Part shown: one piece after another, positions 10,561-20,800 of the stretch | Numbering within the stretch: the first letter of the stretch is position 1 | Layout of the letters: the number at the start of each line of letters is the position of its first letter | Source of the DNA: Isoetes engelmannii | Taxonomy: Eukaryota > Streptophyta > Lycopodiopsida > Isoetales > Isoetaceae | DNA length: 25,291 bases | Assembly (NCBI GenBank): GCA_011763485.2 | Contig: JAANSK020165553.1 | Coordinates: forward strand, 1 to 25,291 | Reading direction: 5' to 3' | Notes under the pieces: model-generated | Databases searched by the model: none | Told to the model about the DNA's origin: nothing | What the model saw: the letters and a program-made list of their open reading frames with translations, nothing else | Translations under genes and position numbers: made by a program

Positions 10561-11077
10561 AGACACAGAAAGTGTATCAGTATCAGACTCTATTGGAGAA
10601 TCAAATGAGGTCAAAAACCCAAAATCGAATGTTGCAGGCTGCCAAGGGAGGTCAAAACGAAAAGTCAGTGATGTTGGATATGTGACAAGAGGTGTTAGAA
10701 ACAAGGTGAATGAAGATGTTGATCATATTGTGCATCAGACCTCCAATTTGTCCCCAAAACACCAAATTACTTTTTCCAAAAGACTCCTATAGGACAACAG
10801 ATTATGTTTTCTATTTGAACCCATCCTTGGAAAGCCTAAAGAGGCTATTGTTAAGGAAAATATGGTTAAAAATCTGAGGGATGGCCTTCAAGAAGTCAAA
10901 TTAGCAAATAGCAATGATAAACTTGCTGCTAAACACTCTGTTCTTTCTATGGTAGTTGGAAAAGAGGGTGAATCATTGAAAACTATAATGGCAGCCAAAT
11001 TGCTGAAATTACATCCAAGGAATATGACTCTTGCAATAAAAAGAAGAAAGCAAATTCTAGAGCATTGGACATTCTAG
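10553..11077 (+). pseudogene. Unidentified coding-like fragment with one in-frame stop
   Basis: One frame stays open for 174 codons except for a single TAG at 10790-10792. Before the stop it is basic (GRSKRKVSDVGYVTRGVRNK). After the stop it encodes FEPILGKPKEAIVKENM (ATG at 10862) and KLAAKHSVLSMVVGKEGESL, ending LHPRNMTLAIKRRKQIL. The amino-acid balance looks like real protein. I do not recognise the family. A basic tail of this kind occurs in some plant LINE ORF1 proteins, but the second half does not fit that. It lies between two tandem-repeat arrays, so it may be a captured or decayed exon, or part of an unlisted transposon protein. Confidence 0.5.
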
Positions 11078-11830
11078 AACATTCTATTCTGAGTTTTTGC
11101 AAAGTCTGAAAAAACTTTTTATTTTTAAATTAACGTGCTTATTGAGGTGCCTATCCATGAGCATCTAGAATATTCTAGAGCATTGAACATTCTAGACCAA
11201 TCTAAAACATTCTATTTCAACTTTTCGCAAAGTTTGAAAAAAACTTTCTATTTTTAGAAAGATGTGCCTATTGAGATACCTATCCATGAGCATCTAAAAC
11301 ATTCTAGAAAACTCTAAAACATTCTATTTCGAGCTTTTGCAAAGTAAAAAAAAAAAACTCTTTCTAGAACATTCTCTTTTGATTAGAGCACCATCTTTGG
11401 AACCGTTTCAAGATTTACTTTATTTTTGGATTAAGATGCTCATTCGTGAGCATCTAGAGCACCCTCTTTGCTTCATATTCCAAAATTTTATGTTTCAGGT
11501 GCTTAGCCATGGGCTTCTAGAACATTCTTCAGCATTCTAGATGTTCCAGTCTTCTAGAACATTCTATTTCGATTAGAATGCCATCTCTGCAACAATTTTG
11601 AAATTCTTTTATTTGATTGAGGTGCTTACCTTTGAGCATCTAGAACATTATACAATGTTTTATTTTGATTGGACCATGTTCTTTGCAATAATTTTTGAAA
11701 ACTTTCTAATTTCCCAATATTCTTCTTTGATGTAAGCACTCTCAAAATTTCCAAAAACTTTGTATTTGTAGATAGGTGCTTACCAATGGGCATCAAAACA
11801 TGCTAGTACATTCCACCATACTTTATTTTA
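11060..11830. repeat. Degenerate satellite with repeated TTCTAGAACATTC
   Basis: Units of roughly 120-160 bases recur, each built from a block like GAGCATCTAGAACATTCTA, a block ATTCTATTT-GA, a TTTGCAA-type block and a GGTGCTTACC-type block. Anchors of the form GAGCATCTA lie near 11159, 11287, 11448 and 11635, with variants near 11511 and 11789. The 13-mer TTCTAGAACATTC is exact at 11072, 11362, 11515 and 11552. No gene is supported; the 11337-11540 open stretch is part of the array. Confidence 0.8.
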
Positions 11831-11945
11831 ATTGGATTCTACCTTAAGTATGTTTAAAACATTAATTTGTTAACAAAGTTGTGAGTCTAGTAGTTAGAAT
11901 AGGGGGCTTGGGGGGCAATGACCAGGGTTTCAAAGCCTCTCTTAA

Positions 11946-12212
11946 GACCAATCGAAAATACGAAGGGCCAAGATCATGCCACATGGCAGCTTCTCAGTCA
12001 TTGAGTTAAAACCAAGCCCCAAATCTGGAACGTAGGATCTAAAGCAACATGAGCAAGCAATCTAGGTCGTAGGATCTTGGACCATCGAAAATACAAAGGG
12101 CCAAGATCATGCCACGTGGCAGCTTCTCAGTCATTGAGTTAAAACCAAGCCCCAAATCTGGAACATAGGATCTAAAGCAACCTGATCAAGCAATCTGAGC
12201 CGTAGGATCTTG
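11946..12212. repeat. Two-copy direct duplication, ~134 bp
   Basis: The first copy starts near 11946 and the second near 12080. Both read ATCGAAAATAC-AAGGGCC, then AGATCATGCCAC-TGGCAGC, then TTCTCAGTCATTGAGTTAAA, and end in GTAGGATC. They differ at only a handful of positions, so this is recent compared with the neighbouring arrays. Confidence 0.92.
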
Positions 12213-12545
12213 GACCAAAGATCAAGATCAATCCGGACCATAGGATCCAAAGCAACCTGAGCAAGCAACCTGAGCCGTAGGATCAAGATCAATCCAGACC
12301 GTAGGATCCAAAGCAATCTGAGCCATAGGATCTCAGATCGACGATCAGGATCGCGAACAACCTGGACCGTAAAGCCATTTGCACCGTAGGATGTGGCCCA
12401 AAGCAACGTAGGATCTCGAATCGACACTCCAGATCGAGAACAACCTGGACTTAGGATCACTTACATATAATTCCCAAACCCACGTGCACCGTAGGATGCG
12501 TCCCAAAGCGAGATGGGCCGTAGGATCGGATCGACGATCCAGATA
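12150..12545. repeat. Short degenerate repeats around CCGTAGGATC
   Basis: The motif CCGTAGGATC (variants CCATAGGATC, ACATAGGATC) recurs about ten times, separated by AAAGCAACCTGAGCAAGCAA or GATCGACGATC-type blocks. It grows out of the end of the 134-bp duplication. The minus-strand open stretches at 12131-12560 only reflect the repeat. Confidence 0.8.
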
Positions 12546-12569
12546 AGCGTTACACGACATTTATAAGAA

Positions 12570-12673
12570 CATATATATGTTAGATAGATAGATATATTAA
12601 TAGCTCTTTGCAATTTTGAGCTTCCTCGTGGACATTAAAAATCATATCTATCTATCTATCTATCTATAGATAG

Positions 12674-12750
<77 letters not shown>
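12570..12750. repeat. TCTA/TAGA tetranucleotide microsatellite
   Basis: A short TAGA run near 12580-12590 is followed, after about 50 bases of other sequence, by a pure TCTA run of about 100 bases from 12647 to 12750. The long run is broken near 12666-12678, where it flips briefly to the complementary TAGA phase and back, making a small palindrome. Confidence 0.97.
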
Positions 12751-12967
12751 CACCCCTCCCAAATCTTACTTTAACTTATTTCTCTACGTGCATGTCCACC
12801 GTATTGTAGCTAGCTATAAGTTTAAAATGTTCATGCAAGCACTAAAAAATTCTGTGCTTTTATCCTTCGTCTTGGTTTTTGGGCAACTGGTTGATTCTAC
12901 GAGAGGTTTAAAAAAGCTCTCTACTATTTTTGGATTTCAAAATCTAGGACACCGAACACTGGCTTTC

Positions 12968-13057
12968 AAATGTGACGTTTAGTCAACTAATTGACTCTTC
13001 ATCTATGCCACTAAAATGTGATGTTTAGTCAACTCATTGACTCGACCTATGCCGCTA
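12968..13057. repeat. Two-copy tandem repeat, ~45 bp
   Basis: Copies at about 12968-13011 and 13013-13057 share AAATGTGA-GTTTAGTCAACT, ATTGACTC and CTATGCC-CT. Sequence between this and the microsatellite (12751-12967) holds nothing I recognise. Confidence 0.85.
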
Positions 13058-13107
13058 TGTCAATTATTTAAACTTTGACCTACTTATAGCATGCTTTTGA
13101 TGTGTTT

Positions 13108-13338
13108 AGAACCATGGGCTCTAGTGGAGGGACTCGATGTCGTAACCCTTCAATGTCTTAGCTTAGAACCATGGGCTCTAATGGAAGAAATTGCTATATT
13201 ATAGCTCTTCCATTGTCTTAGCTTAGAACCATAGGCTCCAATGGAAGAAATTGCTATTGTAGCCCTCAATTGTCTTAGCTTAGAACCATAGGCTCTAATC
13301 AAAGAAATTGCTATTGTAGCCCTTCAATTTGTCTTACT
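13108..13338. repeat. Four-unit tandem repeat, 57-60 bp
   Basis: Units begin with AGAACCAT(G/A)GGCTC at 13108, 13165, 13225 and 13282 and share AATTGCTAT, GTAGCCCTTCAA and TGTCTTAGCTT. The first unit is the most diverged. Confidence 0.92.
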
Positions 13339-13714
13339 ATTGACTAGCTTGCCAAGCCCCTAGTAATAGCATTGCCACTCAATCACAAAAAATGCTATTG
13401 TGGAGAAGGAAAAAGGATTATGATCGATAATTTAGATTCCCAGGCGAGTTATGGCAAACCACCCTAGTTGGATGAGCTCTACAAAATTACATGATTGTGG
13501 AATATAGTTGAACATTGTGACAATTGTTTTTGGCACCCAACAAAGCTCATGTATATACCCATAAAGTGATCATTTCCCAAACGTGAAACAAACTTGTGGA
13601 ACAAAATCTTGTGATTAGTTGGAACTGTAAGTTACATCCTTTTTAGTTGGTGTTTAACTCTTGGAACTCCTCATTTCCAACCAACTCTTTGAATGAATGA
13701 ATTAATTAAATTGA
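13339..13714. other. Downstream flank of the XEG113-like gene
   Basis: On the minus strand this holds the presumed 3' untranslated region that follows the TAA at 13715-13717. I see no other gene here. Confidence 0.45.
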
Positions 13715-16700
13715 TTACCATGGAGGATGATCTTCTGCAGGACCAGAAGGAGGAACAGGTTTCCAATTAGGCTTCATGTCCCAGTATATATCATAATAAA
13801 TATGGCCTATCTTCTTTTGTTCTAGACAACACCAGATGCCAGTGTATGTCTTTATTCTCCGCTTAAATTTCTCTTCTGTGACCTGAATATTGTATAATAA
13901 GTCAGATAAGCGGAATCTCAACAAGGCCTTTCATGGAAGAGAATGTCGGACCTTATCATTGAAGCCTCCAAAAGCGTTTTTCATTGAAGCAAATTCTAAA
14001 ATCTTTATATCTTGGTAAGATGACAAAGCTTCCTTCAGCTGTAATCATTACATCAACAGATTAACTAATTAGAAGGATCTACAAAATGACTAATGGAAAC
14101 CATTGATTACCTCATCGGCCATCATATTTTGACGTAAGACTGCAATGCCTTCAATGGGATCTGTATCATTGCATTCATTCTTGCCCACATCACATGGCTG
14201 AATTGTCAGCTTCGATTCCCTTACCTGTAGCACCAGGCATCATTTTCTTCTAAACATAACATAATTCAGACATATTTATTGTCTAGTATAAAATTGGTAT
14301 CAACAAGTACCTTATCTGGAAGGCGCGGATTCTCTAGAAAGGTGTACTCTCGAAAATTTATTATTGGTCCATATTCAGATTCAGGATGAACTTTCAACAT
14401 ATTTTGGACCTGCCTTGCACAAGAAAGCATAAGTGATGAAATTGTGCACAACAAACATAAAGCAGATATAAGCATTCTCAATATATCACGCATGAATATG
14501 TATAAACACACAAATTTAAATTAAAAATCCTACCTCAAAGACATGGTCAAGTGGACACAAGAATGGTTGTGGAGTCCTAGTATTGTGTAAGATTCCGGGG
14601 TGTCCAAACCAGACCCGATCATATCTGCACCATAAAGCTGGCATCACCTATAACATAAGGCATTGCAGTACGAACTTAGCGTGCGTCCTGCAAATCTCTA
14701 AATCAAGCAAAACAAATTACCAGCTTCTGGAAAAGACATCCTTGATTTTATTTTTTGTTCCGAAGGTTAAAACAACCTTTAAAGGTAGGAATCTAACAAT
14801 TATAATGGCAATACTGGAAAAGGACTCCTGGCCTTGTTCTAAAATGGCAATATCATTTAAATTTGACGTAGCTACTACTCATATATTATGTATAGAAAGT
14901 GTTGACCTACCAGCGTGCGGTTCAAAACTGAAGCAATAGCAAGAGCATCACGTATCAGCTTTATCTGCAAAAATGGAAAGAAATTATCACCTCATAACAA
15001 AAAAGATATAAAATTCTAAAATAACAAAATGGCTTATATCCCGTTGAATGGTTCTTATGGGATGCAACTTGCATTGTATGGGACTCAAGAAACTTTGGGT
15101 AAGAAAAACTGCATTCAGCTTTGCAAGGCATTGGCAAAGCATGTGATAATAAGAGAGAAATAAAGGTGCTGTACCTGTTGGCAAATCCAACAAGTTAAAG
15201 CCCTATAACTTTAAAAACCTATCAGCTGTGGCATACAATAAATGGCTAGTTTATCTATGCCAGGCATCAGTTTCCTGATTCCATTGTTTGTCTGCAGATT
15301 GAACAGAAAATAAAACGTTGTCATGCATTTATTAATGCACTCATCTACAAATGCCAGAAAAGGTTTAGATGTAACTTGCAGGATTAAGCAAGGATAATTG
15401 ATCTTTTTGACAACCCTGACACTTTTGAGTGTTGCTAATTGGTTACTGTGAATAAGTTTCAAATTCATTCAAAAATATGTCTTCTAACAAGTGAAAACAA
15501 AATTCTAGAATAAGAGGGGCAGTTATGTACTTGGAAATTTACAAGTGCAAAGTGAGTCTCGACAGAGTGGTTCCCTCCGCTCATCAGTTTTCTTGGAATT
15601 GCAGGCTTGAAAGATAAGAATCCACCTACACAAATTACTAACTGCCATAAGGAAAAAGTAAATTCTGTAGATGGTCAAAACAGATAGTAAATTATGTCCA
15701 TCCAAAGCAAGGTAGAATTACATAAAACCACTTCCCTTGACATGCTGATTCAAAAAGACAACATCAGTACAATTTTTGTACTGGCATCATCACTCATGAA
15801 CTAAAAGCTTACCAGGCATGTCATAGTACTCGGGTTTATCATAAAACAACTTTGCTTCACGGAGGCGATGCCTCTTTCCTTCAGTTCCAGCAAATTGATA
15901 GGTAGTGTGCACGGCATATGGTTCGAGTTGCAACTGCCTGTATAATCTCTGTTCGTATGTAATGCATGTCAACATTAGAAACCATGATGCAGCATGCAAA
16001 AGAACTAGAAGCAATGAAGAACAAAGTGCCAGCATCGCTAAACCAACCAACACAAGACAAGAAACTTGCCTGCACAAAGTATGTATGCCCACTGCAGAAG
16101 ATGCTGACAGGTAGAATGCCAAGCTTTAATGATCCATCGTATGCATAGAAAAGCTCATTATTTCCTTTCACAGCGTCACCTCTTGTCCTTCCCACTAGAT
16201 CATTGAATCCATTTTGATCCCATATTTTGTCATCCTGAAGAAGTATTTTCAACCACTCTTTAGCTAGCTTCTTAGCTGGTTTTGTTGGCCTCCAATGGAA
16301 GATGCCAATGTTCAGAGCAGCACCAGCTGCAATTACACACAGCATATACATCATAAATTATGCATGACAGACAGAATGTATCAAAAACATATGATTACCC
16401 AATGTATATATCATATGATCGGTTCAGCGACTGAACTAAATCTGCGAAAATTGTTTACCTGAAAGTGGTCATCTACAGTTCCTATGCCCATTCTAGACAC
16501 GCGACTGCAAATATGTATCTAATGTACAGATGGTTATATGCTTGGAAAGCTTAAAGAATTGAGAAAGAAGTATGTCTTAAAAATCGTACTCATTTTTCAT
16601 CTAAAATGGTTTGACTCATATGTAGCTCCTAATTGAAATGTGTGTATGTTTTGTTCGTCTCGTAGACTGCAGGATCTTTACAACATGAGGAATAAATTTT

Positions 16701-18958
16701 ATGGAATGTTCTGGTCACATTTGTATACTGAGTAATGAGAAAGTAGGGATGAACCTAGGATGCTACATCTCATTCTTCAAACTAGCAGGAATACAGTTTA
16801 GATCATAAGGCTCAACTATATGCTGTTCCAAATGTAAATTAGATTCATCTAGCCTTGTCAAATCAAGCGAGTTAACTGAACTTACAGAACTTCCAATTTT
16901 CAAGAGAATCATCCAGCACTGTTGGAACTACTTCATCACTTGAAGATAAAACGTCTGCATCAGGATAACGTTGAATGTATGGAAGAGGATCCTGAAAGTA
17001 TTTATTTATAAAAGCTCATGTTGAAAATTCATCTGATATCACTATACCTAACTTCTATGCTTACCATCCAGAAATGTATATAGTTATATTACCTTGACAT
17101 ATAGAAAATGGTAACAACAAAATAGACAACCTAGGCTCTTGATGGAGTAACTAAATAAGCCACTCTTTACAGGGCCAACCATTAGCAATAATCATTTGAT
17201 GCTATTGTGAAAGAAAGAATTGAGTAGTTTTTATTAATTCCTGAAATGAAGGAGACAAGAAAGCTCAATTGTTGAATGACAGCAGAACCAACCTTCACCC
17301 ACACCATATCCGTATCGCACATGAGTATCTCATATCCAAATGAAAGGATTTTATTGACCAAAATAACCTTTTCACGTCCCATTTTATGGAAAGTTGGAGA
17401 ACCCCAACCAACATCAACAGGATTCATTCCACTTTTCATATCAAAGACAGGGACACCTTGATGAAAAAGGCCTTCCAAAATTTTGTGATCCATGGCACCT
17501 AGTATTTGAAGAATTAGTTTGCACAAATGAAAAAAGTCCAGCTAGTTCGTAGTAAAACATGCCTGCTATTGTCCTTCTAGATTGCATCCATATCATTTGT
17601 CGCTACACCCCTGTTTACCATTTTTATCTATCCCTTATTTTCAAGTTCGTTCATTTATTATCAACCTGAAGATGAAATGAGACTCGCAACACACTAGACG
17701 GCTTGTATTCACTTCCACTTCCTGACACTTGTTTGTGAGATGCAACAGCACACTCATAAATACTAGACAATGGCAAGGCAGGAGCTAATGTACAAATGTA
17801 CTAGAGCATACTACAAGGCAGGCATTTTACTTCCAGTTGTTTGTCATTTGCTTTTAGCTGCTGTTACTGTCACTTCTTCACCAAAAGTAACAGTCCACTT
17901 GTGAATCAATAGCAAGGCAAGGATCTACTATATATGGGCACAGGCATTTTGCTTACAGCTGCTATTCTCTTTTCTGAAAATGAGAACCACAAGTAACCAA
18001 CTTGCCTAAATAAAAAGGGAACATATCAAATAAGACGTCACAAAAGTAATCAACACTCGCTACTATTGAAAATGCAGCTTAATTAAAACTCAAACAGAAA
18101 GAATAGCATAAGTGAGATGCTATGGCTATAGAACATACCAACAAGAATATTATTGACATTCAATTTAGTCAAGTGCTTCACCCAGGTAAGAACGAAGTCC
18201 ATGAAAGCATGGTTGGCAAATGTGACAATTATTATATTGTCCTTTGCACGAAATTTGATCATTTCCGTCGACAAAGAGAATGCACTCAGTGGTGGCATCT
18301 GAGATCTTGATAGAGAGATGTCCCATATAGGTTGTTGCAGAACTTTATACTTCAAGAAATCTGAATTTGTTTTGATGGAATCTGAACTTGAGAAATCTGA
18401 ATTCGAGGAATTTGTTTTTGACCCCGTGCTACTGCTATCTGATAATAACCAAATGACCAACATGCTTTAGCCAAAGGAAAAATAAAAACCAAACAGATAT
18501 TGCAGGACCAACAGCAGATGCAAAATATAGAACCAAGCACTCCATTTTCCTTGGTGGCAAGAAGTTGCTAATGTTGCTTATTTCTTAAAGTCAAGGCTTG
18601 AAAGGAGACACATTGCTTCCTTTATTGCAATTGATTACTCTAATAGAGGGAAAGCCAAAATGTCACCAAAAAAAAAAAAAAAAAAAAAAAAAAATCTCAT
18701 GATTACGATCTGATCATTGATCCACAGCTCAAAAGAGACTAGTCATGAAAAACGCAATGCTAATTAGGATTAACAGAGCTAATTACCAGAGCTAGAAGAT
18801 GCTACAAAAGGAGAAAGAAGAGTTCCATCTTCTGCTAATTTCGGTCCAACGTTAATTCTTGACATAAGCTCCCAGTAAACAGGCCGTCCCACATAGTAGG
18901 AAATAAGCAAAATTCCCGCAACTACGAGAACCCGAGATCCGACATGAAGAGGTTTCAT
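13715..18958 (-). CDS. XEG113: XEG113-like extensin arabinosyltransferase (GT77)
   Basis: Thirteen exons on the minus strand: 18958-18787, 18438-18139, 17498-17293, 16991-16886, 16326-16070, 15948-15813, 15625-15531, 14964-14911, 14647-14534, 14409-14311, 14224-14111, 14038-13952 and 13882-13715. Coding length 1908 bases, 635 residues, close to Arabidopsis XEG113 (about 640). Residues 8-25 form the single N-terminal membrane anchor of a type II Golgi protein. A Ser/Asn-rich stem follows (58-90). The catalytic part includes IIIVTFANHAFMDFVLTWVK, VDVGWGSPTFHKMGREKV, the DxD motif in LMCDTDMVW (219-221), NIGIFHWRP, FCSGHTYFVQ, YAVHTTYQ, GTEGKRHRLREAK, and the C-terminal GIWCC...GHIYYDIYWD. Known role of the family: adds a beta-1,2-arabinofuranose in the Hyp-O-arabinoside chain of extensins. 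The frame is intact, so the gene is probably functional. Intron 5 uses a GC donor; the others are GT-AG. Confidence 0.95.
15949..16069 (-). other. XEG113: GC-AG intron 5 of the XEG113-like gene
   Basis: The donor reads CAG|GCAAGT, the strong form expected for GC donors, and the acceptor is GAACAG. Joining these gives FVQ-RLYRQLQLEPY, the same length as in the family. Keeping the sequence unspliced runs off the conserved protein into a different frame, and no GT donor nearby preserves it. Confidence 0.88.
18668..18694. repeat. A27 tract in intron 1 of the XEG113-like gene
   Basis: Twenty-seven A residues on the plus strand, hence a T tract in the transcript, within the 348-base first intron. 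It could be a simple repeat or the tail of an old retroposed insertion; no target duplication is obvious. Confidence 0.9.
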
Positions 18959-19621
18959 GATTTAAGGAGCACAATGATGGGTCGATCACAAAAGAATGAA
19001 GAAACTCATGGAAGAATGAAGGTAAGGGATCGAAATTCAAAGAAATAGCCTGACAAGGAGCTATGGAAGTCCGACGATCCACCTTGAAAAATGCGAAAGA
19101 AGGGGAGGTCTGTGATCGAAGGATTGGGCGGGTTTAGGGCCAGGGCCAAGTTTGTCAACTCACCTTTTCAAAGTGCCAGGTCAAAAACTCAGACGACAAT
19201 TTTGCTTCCCTTTTGACCATTGCTATGGCATTTCTTTGTTGCCCTATGGCCATGTGCTCCCCTCTTCCACCCACCCATTAAAAAAAAAACACTAAAAACA
19301 TTTAAACTAGCTGTCCCCATTTGGGTTCACGGAATACGGGGGGTTTCCCATGGATCCTGAGACCTGAATGCACATCTGGAGTATGCTTTTCGGGTTCCCA
19401 TAGATCACCAGACCTGAAGAATTCTTTCAGCAAATCTTAGCTGGATGATGCATAGGGAAAGACTCTCAGCCGATAGATCAAGCTCAGGTATTTTTAGATC
19501 CAAGACGTGAGCGCCAAGTATTTGAGATCGGATACTTTCTGTGCAGGTCTGAGACCTGAATTCGTGTTGTATCGTCGTCCATGGGAAAACCCCCTAATTC
19601 ATGCCACAAGCCCCCAGGTGA
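18959..19621. other. Upstream side of the XEG113-like gene
   Basis: On the minus strand this is the promoter and 5' leader side of the glycosyltransferase gene; I cannot place a TATA box firmly. A 23-bp inverted repeat (19332-19354 against 19578-19600, about 20 matches, both carrying the core TTTCCCATGGA or its complement) encloses several copies of GACCTGAA, so some of this may be a small repeat element. I see no gene. Confidence 0.5.
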
Positions 19622-19849
19622 CAAGCAAAATACGTTCGAGGCAAAACACAAGATTCACTCGGCATCATAGAATGGAAGACAGGAAACAGAGAGATTGTCC
19701 ATTGTGCTGGCGATCCTGCCCACATCGAACAAAAAAGCATAGAGCCGAAAGACAAGATATTGTTCAGCTTTGCAAGTGATCTTGTCAACAAAGTCTTTGT
19801 AATTACAATAAGGCCCAAATTCCACTATGGCGGTAGGTTGAAAGCTCGA
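19622..19849 (+). other. Unidentified 76-codon open coding-like stretch
   Basis: After a TGA at 19619-19621 the plus frame stays open for 76 codons to a TAA at 19850-19852, with no ATG. It reads like protein: GIIEWKTGNREIVHCAGDPA near the front, then KILFSFASDLVNKVFVITIR and PKFHYGGRLKAR at the end. Possible splice-acceptor AGs exist upstream (for example CCCCCAG ending at 19617). I do not recognise the family. It may be the last exon of a decayed or transposed gene. Overlapping minus-strand frames at 19594-19855 read less like protein. Confidence 0.4.
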
Positions 19850-19950
19850 TAACAACTAACAAATTCCTGGCAAGAAATTAGAGGCGACTGTCGGAATTGG
19901 CATTCCATTACACTCCTGAAAGTATGTGGATTGGAGCTTTACTCAACTTA

Positions 19951-20079
19951 GGGACGCCTCACATGTACATTTCGTCGGTGCTCACATGTTGAAGATCGAG
20001 GCGGTTTGGAGACGGTTTGGAGCAGGTCGAGACCGGCAAGCCGGACGACAAAAAGAGATGCTCACATGTGAGGCGTCTC
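19951..20079. mobile_element. 129-bp Tourist-like MITE with TTA duplication
   Basis: The terminal inverted repeats GGGACGCCTCACATGT (left) and GAGACGCCTCACATGT (right, complement) match at 15 of 16 positions. The element is flanked by TTA on both sides (19948-19950 and 20080-20082), the usual target duplication of PIF/Harbinger elements, whose TIRs also commonly start with G-rich sequence. The interior has a GGCGGTTTGGAG/GACGGTTTGGAG doublet and a CCGGCAAGCCGG palindrome. It has no coding capacity and would have needed transposase from elsewhere. Confidence 0.82.
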
Positions 20080-20159
20080 TTAGGTGGTAGAATCTTGAGG
20101 CACATGAGCAAGCTCCCCCGTCACAAAATTCTCTGATATCTGACTTCGCATGTCAAAGA

Positions 20160-20800
20160 CTTCCACCCTGGGAATCGCTATAGTGATGTTATTTACTTAT
20201 TTGTAGCTCTCAGATTTGCCCCCACAGAAAACTGCCGGACTACTGGAACCTAGGTCTAATGTCAGTTTGGAGGAAGAAATTTATCATCTATATACTATTA
20301 CAAACCTCTTGAGAATCATAAGTCTGGACTGACAGGAAAATTATATAATCTTGAGTAGCAACACAAAATAGTTGGGTCAACACTCTCCTACAAATATAAT
20401 TAACAATGGTTCTAAAGGTCAACCCTTTTGATTCCATCTACCAACTGCAAAGATGTCAAATGGTTCTTCTTGGAAAAGCAACATTGACCTAACTGATATA
20501 TGGAAGTTCATAACGTCTCTAGTAAAGGATCCCAAGCCCTAGAGCAAGAAGGCATTTCTCTAAAAACCCCCAATCAACATTGTCATATGCTTTCGCGAAG
20601 TTAAGCTTGAGGTTTTATGACCTCGAAGGCAAGCAATAGATACCTTATTAAGCATAAACATTGATGTGGGAGAAAGCAAGATTGTATATACAAGATTCAC
20701 TAAGCTAAGATATTATGGATTCCACCAGCCAATGCCTTAGCAAAAATTTTACAAAATGAGATGTGATAGGACGCCAATTGAAATAGCCTTCTGGTGTCCT
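20160..20800 (-). mobile_element. LINE C: reverse-transcriptase fragment of an L1-type LINE
   Basis: On the minus strand, from about 20795 downward: PEGYFNWRPITSHFVKF (PxxWRPI motif), then LKLNFAKAYDNVDWGFLEK near 20600, then LALGLG, SMLLFQEE and a degraded NQKG-PLEPLL (RQGDPLSP-type) near 20400. Stops interrupt it. The first catalytic Asp of the FxLDFxKAYD motif is Asn here. The protein resembles that of LINE B, but the nucleotides differ enough for separate insertions. Below about 20350 recognition fades, so the lower boundary is uncertain. Confidence 0.8.

Noticed and set aside
12131-12560. Minus-strand ORFs with repeated RSEILWLRLLW-type residues
   Set aside because: They merely translate the CCGTAGGATC repeats.
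15211-15468. Minus-strand 85-codon ORF as an extra exon of the XEG113-like gene
   Set aside because: It does not match the family at that point. The 14964-14911 exon joins the 15625-15531 exon in frame with the expected residues, so this is intron.
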